Source: Alligator mississippiensis
Taxonomy: Eukaryota; Chordata; Crocodylia; Alligatoridae
Assembly (NCBI RefSeq): GCF_030867095.1
Contig: NC_081828.1
Coordinates: 209,752,978 to 209,816,977 of the forward strand
Reading direction: 5' to 3'
DNA length: 64,000 bases
Shown: positions 10,919-23,819 of the stretch, one piece after another
Layout: every line of letters starts with the position of its first letter
Position numbering within the stretch: position 1 is the stretch's first letter
Program-made: the position numbers and the translations under genes
Notes under the pieces: generated by a model
The model's input: only the letters and a program-made list of their open reading frames with translations
Databases searched by the model: none
Told to the model about the DNA's origin: nothing

Positions 10919-12160
<1,242 letters not shown>

Positions 12161-13145
12161 TGTCTAACTGGGATCAGAGGAGACTCAGGTCCTCAGTGGA
12201 TGACAGGAGACCTCCTATAAGCCAGACCTATATCCTTCCACCATACAAGGAGTTGGCTTCTGTAAACCAAAAGCTCATATCTCTATAAAAAGCATAAATG
12301 ATGGATGTGGAACACATCTATTTGCATTATCTCCCAAATAACTTGCTTCCCTGCTAATATTAATGCAGTGGCATGAAGTATGATATAGAACAACAGCAGG
12401 AGGCAGAGCTACAGAAAAGAATGCATGAGGTTTAAAGACATATTACATGTAACAAACCCTTGGGGGGGGTTTAAGCTCAAATATAGATGTGGATGGGAGT
12501 GGAATGCAGAGGAAATGGGGATATTTGAGTATAAATATTTGCAAACATCTTTGCAAAGATCAAATATCCTTCCTACGCAGAGGGTCTCTGGTAAGGGTCA
12601 CTGTCAAAGATGAGAGCTCTCAGATTTATCCCTCATTTAATACACAGCCCTAGTCAGGAACAAACAAGGACAAACCCTCCACTGAAGTCTCTGTTGCCAC
12701 GCCAATATACATCAGCTGAGAATTCAGGATAATATCCTGGGCATTAGACATTTAAACTTTGTGCCTGCAAAATGCTGAGCAGTCTCAGGTCAGTGGGTGC
12801 TCAGGGTGGCTAGTACCTTCCAGGCTGAGGAACACATTGGGAAGACCTACTCGCCATTTCCTGGGTGATAAAAAAGATGGCCAGAACGTCCTACCTAAAT
12901 GCTGTGAGCTCTGGCAGCATCTTCTCCACTAGAGCTCAGTCAACCATATTTTCAAACCGTTTGCCTAAAATTAGACACTTCACTGCAATTCTTTGTGTCC
13001 AAAACAGGCATTTAAGTTGCCCAAGAGGAAGACCAAGCACTCGCACCCATTTTAGGTCCTTAGCTGTTGCATAATTTTAGCTGCTTATCTTTAAACTGCA
13101 TTTGACAACGTCACCCAGTCTTCCTTAGTTTTATTACACTGGTAT
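12161..13145. other. No recognised feature
   Basis: I can support no gene or repeat. Small frames of 62-69 codons lack coding character. Confidence 0.3.
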
Positions 13146-13149
13146 TTTG

Positions 13150-13365
13150 GAGGCAGCGTCATCTGACAAATAGAGCAGGAGACCGGGACTGGGAGTCCTG
13201 GATTCTGTTCATGACTATCCCTGGCCTGCTGGGAGACATCATTCAAGTCACTTCATATCGTGTCTCAGTTTACCCTACCTATAAAGATGACAATAACTGC
13301 CCATCTTTATAATGCACATTCAAATCTACTGCTGCAAAGCAGGAGATAGGAGCTACCCATCGATA
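13150..13365 (+). mobile_element. MIR-type SINE
   Basis: The head reads AGAGCAGGAGACCGGGACTGGGAGTCCTGGATTCTG. The core follows (CATTCAAGTCACTTCATATCG, GTCTCAGTTTACCC, TATAAAGATGACAATAA). The tail near 13,318 resembles the CTTTGAGATCTACTG..AAAGCGCTATA end seen on many reptile MIR copies. The order and size fit a tRNA-derived CORE-SINE. Confidence 0.7.
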
Positions 13366-14590
13366 CTCTCAAAGGCTAAATGACCATGCCCGCTCAAACC
13401 TGGTGGACGGATTAAAGGCCTGGGTTCTGCTAGATCCCTCACAAATTAGATCATTTGTATAATTCAGATGAAGAAACAGGGCTGGAAGAGAATTCCTGTC
13501 TAATTATACATTAAACTGATACCACACTGCCATTGGGAGCCTGGCCAGGCATCTGGAAAGAGGTTTAACGCACAACAGGGGGGAAGCTGACAGGACAAGG
13601 AGGAGAGGGCAGTCACAAAATACAATCAAGTTGGCAGGGGGTGGGGAAGGGAAGGGGTTTCGAATCTGGCTTAGACAAGCAAATGGCATGAAAGCTGCAA
13701 ACATGCACCATGGGCCAGCATTTACAAAGCATACTGGGCCTGATGCCAGGCTCCCTTATGCAAGGGTAAATCCAGAGTCTCTCATTCATGCACTTCAGTG
13801 GAGTTACTTGGGATTTATGCTGGCTTGAGATCAAAACCTAGCCTGGTTTGGGCCTCAGAGCTGTGCCTCTACCCCATGCAGAGCCTTGCACGTAAAGTAC
13901 TCACTGTGTGGAGCTTCAAATCTCCCCGACTTTGGCAGCCTTTGAGAGCATCATCATGAGGATGACATGTTCCTCAACACGCAGCCTCCAGGGGCTGCTC
14001 CTGCTTCTACCGAGTCAAAGCAAAGGTCCGTTGACTTGAGTGGGAACAGGTCAGGCCACTCATTCACGTGATGTTTTCAGAGGACTTAGCTCTTCCACCC
14101 AGGCTCCTTTGGCCCAGAGCTGCAGATGGGGCAGTTGTAACCACTGCACTCGAGTGCTCCTTGGCTGGAGACCAAGAGTGTTCTTCTCACCCATGACGTT
14201 CAGCAGAAGACAATGCACAGACACCCGCCATTTGAAAAAACTGTCCATGGGATGTGCCAGAGAAGACAACTCAGACACTAAAGTAGGTCATTCAGCCACA
14301 AAGCAGGAATACAACAAGGAATCTGGGGCTTTCCACAGTTTTTCCTCCTAGTCCTTCAACTCTGACCAGGAGAGACTACCTCAGGGCCAAGAGGATTGCT
14401 TGCTTTCCACATCTGTTCAGATCTGCCACTGCCAGCTGGGATGGCCATTTTGGAGTTGACCCAGATGACCAAATCAGATGGCTACAACCCCTCAGTGCCC
14501 ATGAACCAGCAACCTGGAGGGGAAAGGCTCCAGATTTCATTACCAAATCCCATACGTTGTTCATCCCTCCGCATCCCCAGCATTAAGATA
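13366..14590. other. No recognised feature
   Basis: Overlapping short frames on both strands carry no motif. I see no supported repeat. Confidence 0.3.
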
Positions 14591-14595
14591 GACGG

Positions 14596-15000
14596 CGGGT
14601 GCATCTACATGAGACACTTTACTGTGCAGTAGAGCAGTTCACTGCACAGTAAGCGTACATGTCTACACACACACATGCTTACTGCACAGTAAACTGCTCT
14701 AATTGCAAGTAAATTTGCTACCTGCAAATCCAAGTGGCAAATTTATGTGTGATTAATTACTGGGCAGTAGCACTCACGTAGAGGCATGACCAGGAACAAA
14801 TGTGCTCCCAGTCAGCTGGGCAGGAGATTGCTCCCTGCCCCTGTTGCTGCCTCCTGTTGGGGCGGGCTTTGCCACCGCAGCCTGGGCAGAGCCGCAGGGA
14901 GATCCCAGTCCCCCACTTCAAGATTGCAATTAGGGATAGGGACTGAGAGATCCTTGTCTCCTGCCACAAGCCCTGCAGTCATGGGGCTCAGGCTGGGAGA
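14596..15000. mobile_element. MITE-like GC-rich element, left part
   Basis: The left end (GGGTGCATCTACATGAGACA, then CTTTACTGTGCAGTAGAGCA) has its counterpart, reverse-complemented, at the right end of the 35.8-36.9 kb element (TGTGTAGATACACCCC, CTCTACTGCACAGTAAAGCA). Behind the end are repeated ACTGCACAGTAA motifs in both orientations, then a GC-rich body with CTGGGCAGGAGATTGCTCCC. The body is cut at 15000 by a CR1 and seems to resume at 16663. No transposase is present, so this is a non-autonomous DNA transposon of a family I cannot name with certainty (possibly crocodilian Chompy-like). Confidence 0.6.
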
Positions 15001-16662
15001 TTCATAGATTGTAGAGTCGGAAGGGACCACAAAGGATCATCGTGTCTGACCCCCTGCCCCTGGCAGGAAAGAGGACCAAGGTCAGATGACCCCAGCCAGG
15101 TAACTATCAAGCCTCCTCTTGAAGACCTCCAAGTTAGGTGATAGCACCACCTCTCTTGGAAGCCTGTTCCAGATCCTGGCCACCCTTACTGTAAAAAATA
15201 TCTTCCTAATGTCTAACCTGAATCTTCTCTCCACTAGTTTGCACCCATTATTCCTAGTTACTCCTAGGGGTGCTCTGGTAAATAGCGCATCTCCAATTCC
15301 CTGTTGTCCTCCCTTAATGAACTTATAGGCAGCTATAAGGTCTCCCCTCAGACGTCTCTTGTGAAGGCTGAAGAGATCCAGATCCCTCAACCTCCCCCTG
15401 TAGGGTCTATCATGCAGGCCACTAATCATGCAAGTGGCCCTCCTCTGAACCCTTTCCAGATCCTCCGTGTCCCTCTTGAAGTGCGGCGCCCAAAACTGGA
15501 CACAGTGCTCCACTGCGGCCTGACCAGTGCCGCATAGAGGTGGAGGATCACCCCCCTTGATCTGTTGGTCATGCATCTGCTAATGCACGACAAGGTGTGC
15601 TTGGCCTTGCTGATGGCCTCATTACACTGCCGACTCACGTTCATCTTAGTTGACTCCAAGATCCCTCTCAGCCACTGAGCTGTTGAGGCAGTCATCCCCC
15701 AGCATATAGGTGTGCTGGGGATTCCTCCTTCCTAGGTGGGGTACCTGGCATTTATCTTTGTTGAATTGCATCCTATTTCATTCTGCCCATTGATCCAGAC
15801 TGTCCAGATCAACCTGTATCTGCTCTCTGCCCTCCGGTGTACTAACTTTGCCCCATAACTTGGTATCATCTGCGAACTTGGAGAGGGTGCTCTCCACACT
15901 CTCGTCCAAATCACTGATGAAAATATTAAATAACGCCGGTCCAAGGACCGAACCCTGCAGGACACCACTGCCCACCTCCTTCCAGGCCGAGAACAATCCA
16001 TCCACCACCACTCTCTGGGTGCGGTCCCTAAGCCAGTTGGCCACCCACCTGACCATGTAGTCATCCACCCCACAGCCCATTAGCTTCCCTATGAAAATAG
16101 GATGCAAAACTGTGTCAAAGGCCTCCTTAAAGTTCAGGTAGATGACATCTGTCTCAGCTCCTGTGTCAAGGCAGTGTGTGACCTGGTCATAAAAGGCTAT
16201 AAGGTTTGTCAGGCAGCATCTACCTGTGACAAACCTGTGCTGGTTTCCTTTCAACATCATTTCCCCTGCTGGGCCTTCACAAATGTGCTCTTTGATGATT
16301 TTTCCAGTATTTTCCCAGGGATAGAGGTAAGACTGACTGGCCTAAAGTTACCTGGCTCATCCCTTCTCCCCTTCTTAAAAATGGGCACCACATTTGTCCT
16401 TTTCCAGTCCTCAGGGACCTGTCCGGAGCACCACGAGAGCTCAAACAGCCATGCCAGCGGCTCAGCTATGACATTGGCCAATTCCTTCAGCGCCTGTGGA
16501 TAGAGGTTGATTTGTACCCATTCAACCCCTCCAAGTGCTCCTTAACTAAGTCAGCACTAATCTTTGGCAGTCTGGTGCCTTTTGGACATCTGTCTATGCT
16601 CAAGGTGGGGAAAGTGTCTTGGTCAGTGCTTAGGACTACTGAAGCAAACTGTGGAGCTTGGA
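15001..16662 (-). mobile_element. CR1 LINE, 5'-truncated, minus strand
   Basis: The 3' tail lies at the left (TTCATAGATTGTAGAGTCGG, GACCCCCTGCCCCTGGCAGG). Reading leftward from about 16,480 come the reverse transcriptase blocks: [77 protein letters not shown] and an intact FADDTKLWG, then EHCVQFWAPHF and VQRRATCMISGL to a stop at 15082. At least three frame losses separate these blocks, so it is dead. The octamer CTGGGAGA flanks it (14993-15000 and 16663-16670). Confidence 0.9.
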
Positions 16663-16835
16663 CTGGGAGAGAAGCATCCCCCAGCTCTGACCCTGTGACC
16701 AGGGAGCGGGTACTGGGAAATAAGGATCTCCCAGCCTGAGCCCCATGACTGCAGAGCTGGTGGTGGGAGATAAGGATTTCCCACCCCCCATCTCTGATCT
16801 CCCTGAGGCTCTGTGGTGCATAAGCCTAGGGTCTA
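16663..16835. mobile_element. MITE-like GC-rich element, right part
   Basis: The sequence after the CR1 continues the composition and phrase structure seen before it: ACTGGGAGAGAAGCATCCC, TACTGGGAAATAAGGATCTC and GGTGGGAGATAAGGATTTCC echo GGGACTGAGAGATCCTTGTC at 14,939. These look like short internal repeats of the same element. The right terminus is not clear. Confidence 0.45.
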
Positions 16836-16844
16836 CCTAAGGAC

Positions 16845-16990
16845 TGCCACTCACTGTATCAGACCAAGAAGCCATCTAGCTAAGTAGCCTGTCTCCCACA
16901 GCAGCACAGCCCGGATGCTGAGGGGCAGGGTGAATCTGGGGGTATCTCCACCCTCTGCTCCTCTCCCACTGCAGCTTCCAGCTATCTCCT
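16845..16990 (-). mobile_element. L3/CR1-like LINE 3' fragment
   Basis: The string TGTATCAGACCAAGAAGCCATCTAGC and the following GTAGCCTGTCTCCCACAGCAGC match, with divergence, the segment at 26,264-26,310 (GGGCCAGACCAAATGGTCCA, CTGTCTTTGACAGTGGC). It is an isolated piece of the same old LINE 3' end. Confidence 0.5.
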
Positions 16991-17758
16991 TGCCTACGTA
17001 TCAGTGGAAATTAAGCACATGCTTGAAATCAAGCACATGCTGAAGTGCTGCTTGGAAGAGGAAGAGGCTATCTCAGCCACTGCAGGGCCAAAAGGCCTTG
17101 GGCAGAGCTCCTTCTACCTGCAGTAGCAGTGCAGTTGCCTTAGCAGAGGCATTGACCAGCACCTCTGATCATAAAAAGGAGGTTTATGGAAATTACTTCC
17201 TTGTCTGGGACTGCAACAGCTATATAAAGTTAATGGCAATTAAGGGTGGGATGGGAGCACACATCACCTGAATGGGCTCCTGTCTCCTGTCTTTCAGAGG
17301 ATTTACTGCTGGTGCATGCAGGCAGTGAAAGGGGCCGAGGCGGGCTGAGCAGCACTCAGGGGATGGTCTGAGTGCCAAGCCGCAGACCCCGGGGAGCCGA
17401 GGATTTTAAGAGAGCGGGTTGACATTTATAGCAAGTGGCAATCACTTGTGTGTGTGGCAGGAAGTCCACAAAGGAGCAGGATGTTATTGAACAAGGCCAT
17501 ATTGATGGCACTGGAGAGCTGCGTGCTCTCCAACCACAGCACAGGCAACCACAGCACAGCCTCCCAGGCACCCCGCCTTGTCGTGAGGGACTGGGTCTAT
17601 CCAGTCTATTCAAGGCCATAATCCAGTCTCCAGCCTCCCTCAGCCCCTGTCCATTCCTGGGTACCAAGTGATTTATAATTAATTTGTATTGTTATTTATT
17701 ATTAGTGATTCAGACATCTAAATCCCATTCTAGGTTCCCTGGCAAGTGCCCAAAGTAG
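16991..17758. other. No recognised feature
   Basis: I cannot assign this stretch. Opposing open frames at 17,356-17,671 overlap and are not conserved-looking. Confidence 0.3.
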
Positions 17759-17759
17759 A

Positions 17760-17875
17760 TCACAAAATCAAAGAAAATTAAGGCTGGAAGGGACCTCAGG
17801 AGGTCACATCTACTCCAAACCCCTGCTCAAAGCAGGACCAGCCCAAATTAGACTTTCCCAGCCAGAATGATGCTT
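17760..17875 (-). mobile_element. CR1 LINE 3' end fragment
   Basis: The sequence AAAATTAAGGCTGGAAGGGACCTCAGGAGGTCAC followed by CTCAAAGCAGGACCAGCCC is the reverse complement of a CR1 tail of the family ending in GGTCCTGCTTTGAGCA. Only about 115 bp are left. Confidence 0.7.
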
Positions 17876-18194
17876 AACTACAGTACAATTTAGATGCCTA
17901 TCTTAGGCATTCAACCAAGCCCCATTGTGTCAGGCACTAACACACGCATCCAAAGAGATTATGAACAATTTGGATCAGATTGGGATACGGTGGTTTGCCA
18001 AATGTCACGGCAGTCACTGAAAGAGCTGGGAGTGTATCTCAAGCCTCCCGAGTGCCCTAGCCATAGACTACGCAGCCACCTCCTGCAGCTTGTCTGTCAT
18101 ATGAGTACTCATCTACTAGCAATGGTTCTTACTGCCCCACCTCATTTCCCCTTAATGTACCAGTGATGATCTGCTAGATGTCACTCTGCTTATT

Positions 18195-18338
18195 GCCAGA
18201 CAAGTTTCTTTGAGTAAATCTGATTTCTTTAATTAGACCAACTGAAATTTCAGTTGGTCTAATTAAAGAAATCAGATTTACCCAAAGAACTTTGTCTGCC
18301 GATGTCCTTAGACCGACACGGCTACAACCTACACCACT
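18195..18338. repeat. Near-perfect 106-bp palindrome (foldback repeat)
   Basis: The left arm 18195-18247 and right arm 18248-18300 are reverse complements over 53 bp with about four mismatches and no spacer. The centre is TGAAATTTCA. The arm contains AGTTGGTCTAATTAAAGAAATC and GTTCTTTGGGTAAA, ending in GGCAGACAAAG. A tail outside the palindrome, ATGTCCTTAGACCGACACGGCTACAACC, recurs reverse-complemented at the left side of the 45.3-kb foldback. The structure would form a strong hairpin. Confidence 0.9.
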
Positions 18339-18900
18339 CCACTTACTGGTTAATTTACATATTAGGTATCGAGTAAGATAAACAGCAAAGGCAAGACTTC
18401 AAATTGCAATTTTAAAAAACAAGAAGTCCACATTTCCAAATCTCTGGGACTGATTTTTTTTTTCAGACAAGCCATGTCTGCAGACTCCAGCTGAAGCCAA
18501 TAACAGCTGTGGGTATAATAAGGCCCAACCACAGCCTAAATTGTCTCTCAAAGCCACATTTAGAAATCTGACTAGGCTGACCCTGATGTCTGAAGGTATC
18601 TCATCTTTAGCTCCCATTTACTTCAGTGGCTTGTGTTGCTGCCCAGTAGCAATGAAATCACGGCATATATTTCAGAGCCCAGGCAAGGAGCTAGGAAATA
18701 AAGGCCAAGATTTCTAAACATAACTAGTGATTTTGGGGTGCCTTGGAGCAAGATGCTTTAAAAGCCTGGGGTTTTGTGTTTTTTTGGGGGTTGTTGTTTT
18801 TTTTTAAGAAGGCATAGGGAAACCTTCTGGGGAAGAAAATATCAGACCCCTTCAAAGCAAGCGCTTTATAACTAATGCTGACCCATTCAAGGGGTTTTGG
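18339..18900. other. No recognised feature
   Basis: No gene or repeat is supported. Homopolymer-rich GT runs occur near 18,775-18,805. Confidence 0.3.
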
Positions 18901-18904
18901 TTGA

Positions 18905-19440
18905 ATATGCAAGGGATGGGCGTACAGATTTTTAGCTACTTTAGTAAATGGAGATCTACGTACACATCCCCTGTTGTGCAACTGCCACATCTTGTCAGGA
19001 TCAATCGGGCCGTAGGCAGTCAATCTGCAAATTACCGTAGGCAAGCCAGGGTCATGCCAGGTATCAATCACAGTCGGGGCTTTCAGGCCAAGGGTTGAGG
19101 GAGTCTCAACAGTCAGGGTGGAAGGGAGATCAGAGCTGGGATGTCCAAACAGGGGCAGGGGCAGGGGCTGTGCTGAGGCTGGGATCACGTAGGAGCAAGT
19201 CCAAGGACCACACACACAAGCCATGTTGCTGGGATAAGTCCCATAGGAAGTAGGAGAGGTTTTATAGCCCTCCTGTCTGGGATGCACGGTGCCTTTAGGT
19301 TCCCCCAATCACCTGACTCCTCATTAATGTCCTCATGGGAGGAACCAGGCTGGGCTGGGGCTAGCATCTGGCCAGCTGCGTGGTAGCATTGAGGACCCAA
19401 CCTCCATCTGCTGGCCTGGTCACCCCAGGTTCAAATCCAT
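18905..19440 (-). mobile_element. LTR fossil, minus strand
   Basis: Read on the minus strand, a promoter-like block GGGAGGGCTATAAAACCT (19262-19279) is preceded by GAGGAGTCAGGTGATTGGGGG and followed by a long CCTG/CCCTG-rich stretch. This is the same arrangement as at 6.7-7.2 kb on the plus strand. It is an old LTR of an LTR retroelement without recognisable internal genes. The 194-codon frame across it is not taken as a gene. Confidence 0.5.
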
Positions 19441-20224
19441 TTGGTCTGAATATATCTGAATAATCCTGCAGTAACACGAGGGACCTAAATGGCCCTAAAT
19501 TTGATCCTGAATGAGGCAGAGTTCAAGCAAGCATGTTTTGTTGCACTTGTATCACTGTAGGGGCACTACACCAGCTCATATCAACATCCATTAGGTATCA
19601 ACCCAGTTGTTATAGCTTTTCCCCTTGGTGTCTTTCGTCCCTGCTCTTGCTCTTAACACTTAATAACCCCCCCTTCAATAACTGATTGTCAACCTTACTC
19701 TTGCCCTGTAGCCAGTGCATGCTCTCGGCTCCAAGTCAGGTAGAAAGACGCTGCACTTGCCCTTCGTAAAGAAAATGAATTAAGAAATACAGGGAAAAGC
19801 TATGTGGGAAGTTATACGCTTATGATATGAGCTGTTAGAGAAGAGTTAGTACCCGCACCCATAATCCTTGAACACCCCAGTACAAGACTGAGCCAGTGGT
19901 GCTAATGGTTCCACCAGCTGGATGTCCACTAGTTTCTAGTGGCCAAGGATCAGGAGTTGGTCCCTAGTTCATCCAGAAACATTTCCCTGTAGAGCTAATG
20001 TGGAAGCTGCCCGCCTGGTAGCCATACATTGTTCCCTATAGAGGCTGGCTGGCAGGAAGAAAAACACCAGGCCAATTCCCACATTTGAAGTCATTAGTAC
20101 TAAGGACTGGACATAATGCTAACTCCTCCCAGTCAGCAGATCTGGCCTAAGGAAGAAATTGCCAAGGGATGCAATGTATCCACCAGCACTTCGAGACTCC
20201 AGTTTGAGACAAGACGGTCTTTCC
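19441..20224. other. No recognised feature
   Basis: Nothing is recognised beyond ordinary non-coding sequence. Confidence 0.3.
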
Positions 20225-20225
20225 A

Positions 20226-21060
20226 TTTCATAGATTTCATAGACATTAGGGCTGGAAGTTGACTTTGAAAGATCATTGAGTCCAGCCCCCCGCCCCAGGG
20301 GCAGGAAGTCAGATCGGGTCAAAGGATCCCAGCAAGATAAACGTCCAAACTTTTCTTAAAAGAGTCCAGAGTAGGTGTGTGCACCATCTCTGGAGGGAGT
20401 CTATTACAGGCCTTGGGGACTCAAACAGTAAAGATGTATTTCCTTATGTCCAGCCTAAAACGGTCTTAGAGAAGTTTGTGACCGTTTGACCTTGTCATTC
20501 CTTGGGGCGCTCTGGTGAACAGGCATTCCTCCAGATCCTGATGTACACTGCTTATGTACTTATAGGCAGCCACCAGGTCCCCCCTGAGCCTGCGCTTGTC
20601 TAGGCTGAAGAGTCCCATAGCTCTCAGCCTCTCATCATAAAGTCTGTTCTCCTGTCCTCTGATCATGTGCGTGGATCTCCTCTGGACTCTCTCAAGCTTC
20701 TCCACATCCTTCTTGAATTGTGAAGCCCAGAATTGGATGCAGTCCTCCAGCTGCGGCCTCACCAAGGCCAAGTACAGCAGGAGGATGACATCCTGAGATT
20801 TACTTGAGAAGCATCTATGGATGCAAACCAGAGTTTTGTTTGCTTTACCAGCTGCAACATTGCACTGGTGGCTTATGTTCATCTTGTGGTCAATCATGAC
20901 CCCCAAGTCTCTTTCAGCTGTAGTGCTAGCGAGTGTAGCACTGCCGAGCCTATAAGCGTGTGGGTTTTTTCCCCCAAGGTGGAGCACCTTGCATTTGTCG
21001 GTATTGAACGTCATCAGGTTTGTATCTGTCCATTGATACACTGCAGTTTGGGCACAAGTT
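20226..21060 (-). mobile_element. CR1 LINE, 3' half, minus strand
   Basis: The tail is at the left (TTTCATAGATTTCATAGACATTAGGGCTGGAAG). The frame 20466-21041 on the minus strand carries the region after the catalytic block: TNLMTFNTDKCKVLHLGGKN, ERDLGVMIDHKMNISHQC, LALVRPQLEDCIQFWASQF, LERVQRRSTHMIRGQ and FSLDKRRLRGDLVAAYKYI. The 191-codon frame is open, but the ORF2 end has lost its frame before the tail. It is 5'-truncated just past the active-site block. The subfamily matches the 29.6-kb copy. Confidence 0.9.
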
Positions 21061-23425
21061 ACTGGGCTGGATTATGCTCATGTCCCATAGTACAGAGATG
21101 CAGCACCTCCACTCGCAGCACTAGCAGACGTTTTTGGGTCTGTCATGCAGAAGAGGCCACGGTCCCTTCTAGCCTTAAAAGACCATACCCATTGGAGGAT
21201 GGCTGAGGGGGCTGGCAGATCAGCAGGCATTTCCCCATCTCCCTTCCCAAGAAGGAAAAAAAATAAATCAAGAATCTCCCTTTATGAAGGAAATTGAACC
21301 AAGATATCTGCTGAGACCCAGGTTCTCCCAACCACTTCACAGATGCAGTCTGATCCTTGAGCTGTTTGTGATGCCTTTGGTTTAGCTCAGTGGTGCTCAG
21401 TCTTGTGGCCTTACTGGCTGGCTAAGTGGCTGATGAGCCTCGCTCTCCCAAATCTAGAGCACAGAGCCATGCTATCCGGCTCATGAGGCTCCCTCTGGGC
21501 CCAGAAATTTGGCAGCAAAGAAGCAGCAATGAACTGTTACCAGTCCCCCCCGAACAAATTTTCAGATCTATAGGGAGCCCCGTGGACCAGATGCCATGGC
21601 TCTGCAGGCCACATGTTGCCTACAGCTAGGGGATGAGCACCGCTGGTTTAGCTGGTACATCCAGTTTCCCCTTCACCTCTGTCAGCCTTTACTCATTTCT
21701 AAAGCCAGCTTCAGTGTTGCCCCTCATTGCCCTCACATGTTCACTGCCGGTAATCTCACTGCTACCCCTGCCCCGACAAGCCTCTGTGCTTCCTGCTGGA
21801 ACAGGAAACAAGGTGATCTCTCAGAGGAGCTAGATTTCCAGAGGCAGCTGCTGCTCCACTAGACACCACACGCTGGAATAACCTGAGACCTTGCCCCAAG
21901 TCTGTAGTCTGGAGCAGCACCGACTTCTTCCATATTTAATAAGATTTAATGCTTGTGTTGTGGGAGCATCCAGAGATGTCAGTGAGGACCAAGGCAGAAA
22001 AAGAACATCCCTGATACAAAGAGGTTTACCCAGCCTTGTTACCTCCCCATATCCCAGAGTCAGGATGGCACTGCGGGTCGTTAACTCCATGAAAGTAAGT
22101 CTAAAACTAAGGTGGAAGTGCCCTCTAGTGTCTTCCCCAGGAAGTCAACTCAATTCAACACCTGCAGCTCAGAGAACAGAACCACGCTTGTTCTTCCCAA
22201 GTCTGTGCAAGTCTGTAACACCCTGGCTGTTTAATGGAAAGGGAAACATGAACAAGGAGCTCCTACTGCAGGACATGATTTGCTGGAAGAGCCCCATCTC
22301 CTGGTACACACGCAGTAGCAGGCATACCCAGCCCTGCCCCAAACTAAACCCTGGCTAGCAAGAAAGCTCAAGCATTTCCTATCAAACTACAGGGGAATTT
22401 TAGTGCACAAGTGACCAGCAGAGCCAGCTGCATTTCTGTTGGGACCCAGAAAGGTGCTAAGGGAAGAGAGCTAATAATAAAGAGAAAGGGGTGCTATCAG
22501 GTAAAATAAAGCCTTTGGAGTGAGGGAAAGCACAGCCATAAACGAACACAAAATAGAGATGATTTGGGGTGAGGGAGGGCTCTGTGCAGACACATCCTGC
22601 TGTCCCACAGAGGCCGAAGTGACCTGCAGGTGGCCGGGAAGAGGAGGTGTGTCTGTGGAAAGGGGAGCAGAGGCACAAGTTACCCTGGGCAAGGACTGGC
22701 AGTAGGGAACAGGGAGAAGAACTGCTTCCTCCCCCCTCTCTAGCTTGGGTTGGCACTGCCATGCTCCTGGCTCAGTCTCCTGAAGCACTGGCAGGTAGGA
22801 GAGACAGCAGGGAAGAGCTGGAACAAAAGAAAGCCATGGACAATGCATTCAGTGTAGTCTGCCCTTGGCGGTGGCCTGTCAGGGCAGGGGTTGTGCTGCG
22901 TGCTGATACATCAGGCTGCCGTGCACACTTCCCTCACAGAAGCTTCCTTTTGGGGAGCCTGGTACATGGCCAACAGCACTGCCAAGGATGTCTCCTCTGG
23001 CACTTAGCAGACCAAGGTATCCACTAATTGGCTGGCTTTGCTCAAGCATCTGACCACCAGCCGACAAGAACAGGCTACACGTCTGAATTCCTCTGGAGGA
23101 GAGATGAGGAAAGAAAATACTATCCAACCACCAAGCAACCTTGTGGCAGCCGAGGCAGGCGACACATGCAAAGAAAAAAAATCCTAAAACAAAAGCAAGG
23201 ATCTATGGGGTCCCTCCTCCCTCCCCTTTCACCCTTTCCCCCGGCAACCAGATGTTGCCGCTGCCTGACGTGCTCCCTCAGACCTTTTAAGGTCCCTATC
23301 CCAAAACACACATTGTTTCCTTATGTCACCTGCCAAATCTGTCTGTATCAGTGAGACTGTACCAGTTAACATGATAGACAGCAGTCTCAGCACGTCAGCA
23401 GCTGAATCATCATCAGACAGGTTTT
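21061..23425. other. No recognised feature over about 2.4 kb
   Basis: Frames of 60-155 codons exist on both strands, but they overlap one another and contain no domain motif. I found no phase-consistent exon pair or clear transposon end. It reads as ordinary intergenic or intronic DNA. Confidence 0.3.
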
Positions 23426-23426
23426 G

Positions 23427-23600
23427 ACTCATAAGGGTGGAAGGGATTTTAAGGGTCTTCTAGTCCTGACCCCTCCAGAGATGCAGGATGCTCTGGTCCT
23501 AACCAGCCCAGACAGATGTCTGTCCAGCTTTTTTTTGAAATGGCATCTTAGCAAGGGAAAGCTTTTGAAAAAGGACAATGAAGCAGCTTGCTTGTATTCA
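23427..23600 (-). mobile_element. CR1 LINE 3' end fragment
   Basis: CATAAGGGTGGAAGGGATTTTAAGGGTCTTCTAG, then GACCCCTCC and GACAGATGTCTGTCCAGCTTTTTTTTGAAA, form the reverse complement of a CR1 tail and the end of ORF2 (FKKKLDRHLSGL on the minus strand). Only this end is left. Confidence 0.7.
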
Positions 23601-23819
23601 CAGGGAATTGCTCCCAAGCCTGAAGGGCAGCATGGGAGAAGCAGAGCTTTGCTCATAAAAGAGTATAACAAATGGACATCATGGGCTATTCGCAAGAGCC
23701 AGCATCGATAGCCAGAGAGATAATATGGCAGAGAGGCCTGGGGAATGAAGACAAGAGGTTAGTGCTTGAGACAAGTAAGGGGAGCCAGTGCAGGGATGCA
23801 AGGAGAAGGTAACATGAAA

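Noticed and set aside
18724-19308. 194-codon minus-strand frame
   Set aside because: It runs through the LTR fossil's C-rich promoter-downstream region. Pro/Leu-rich composition follows from base content.
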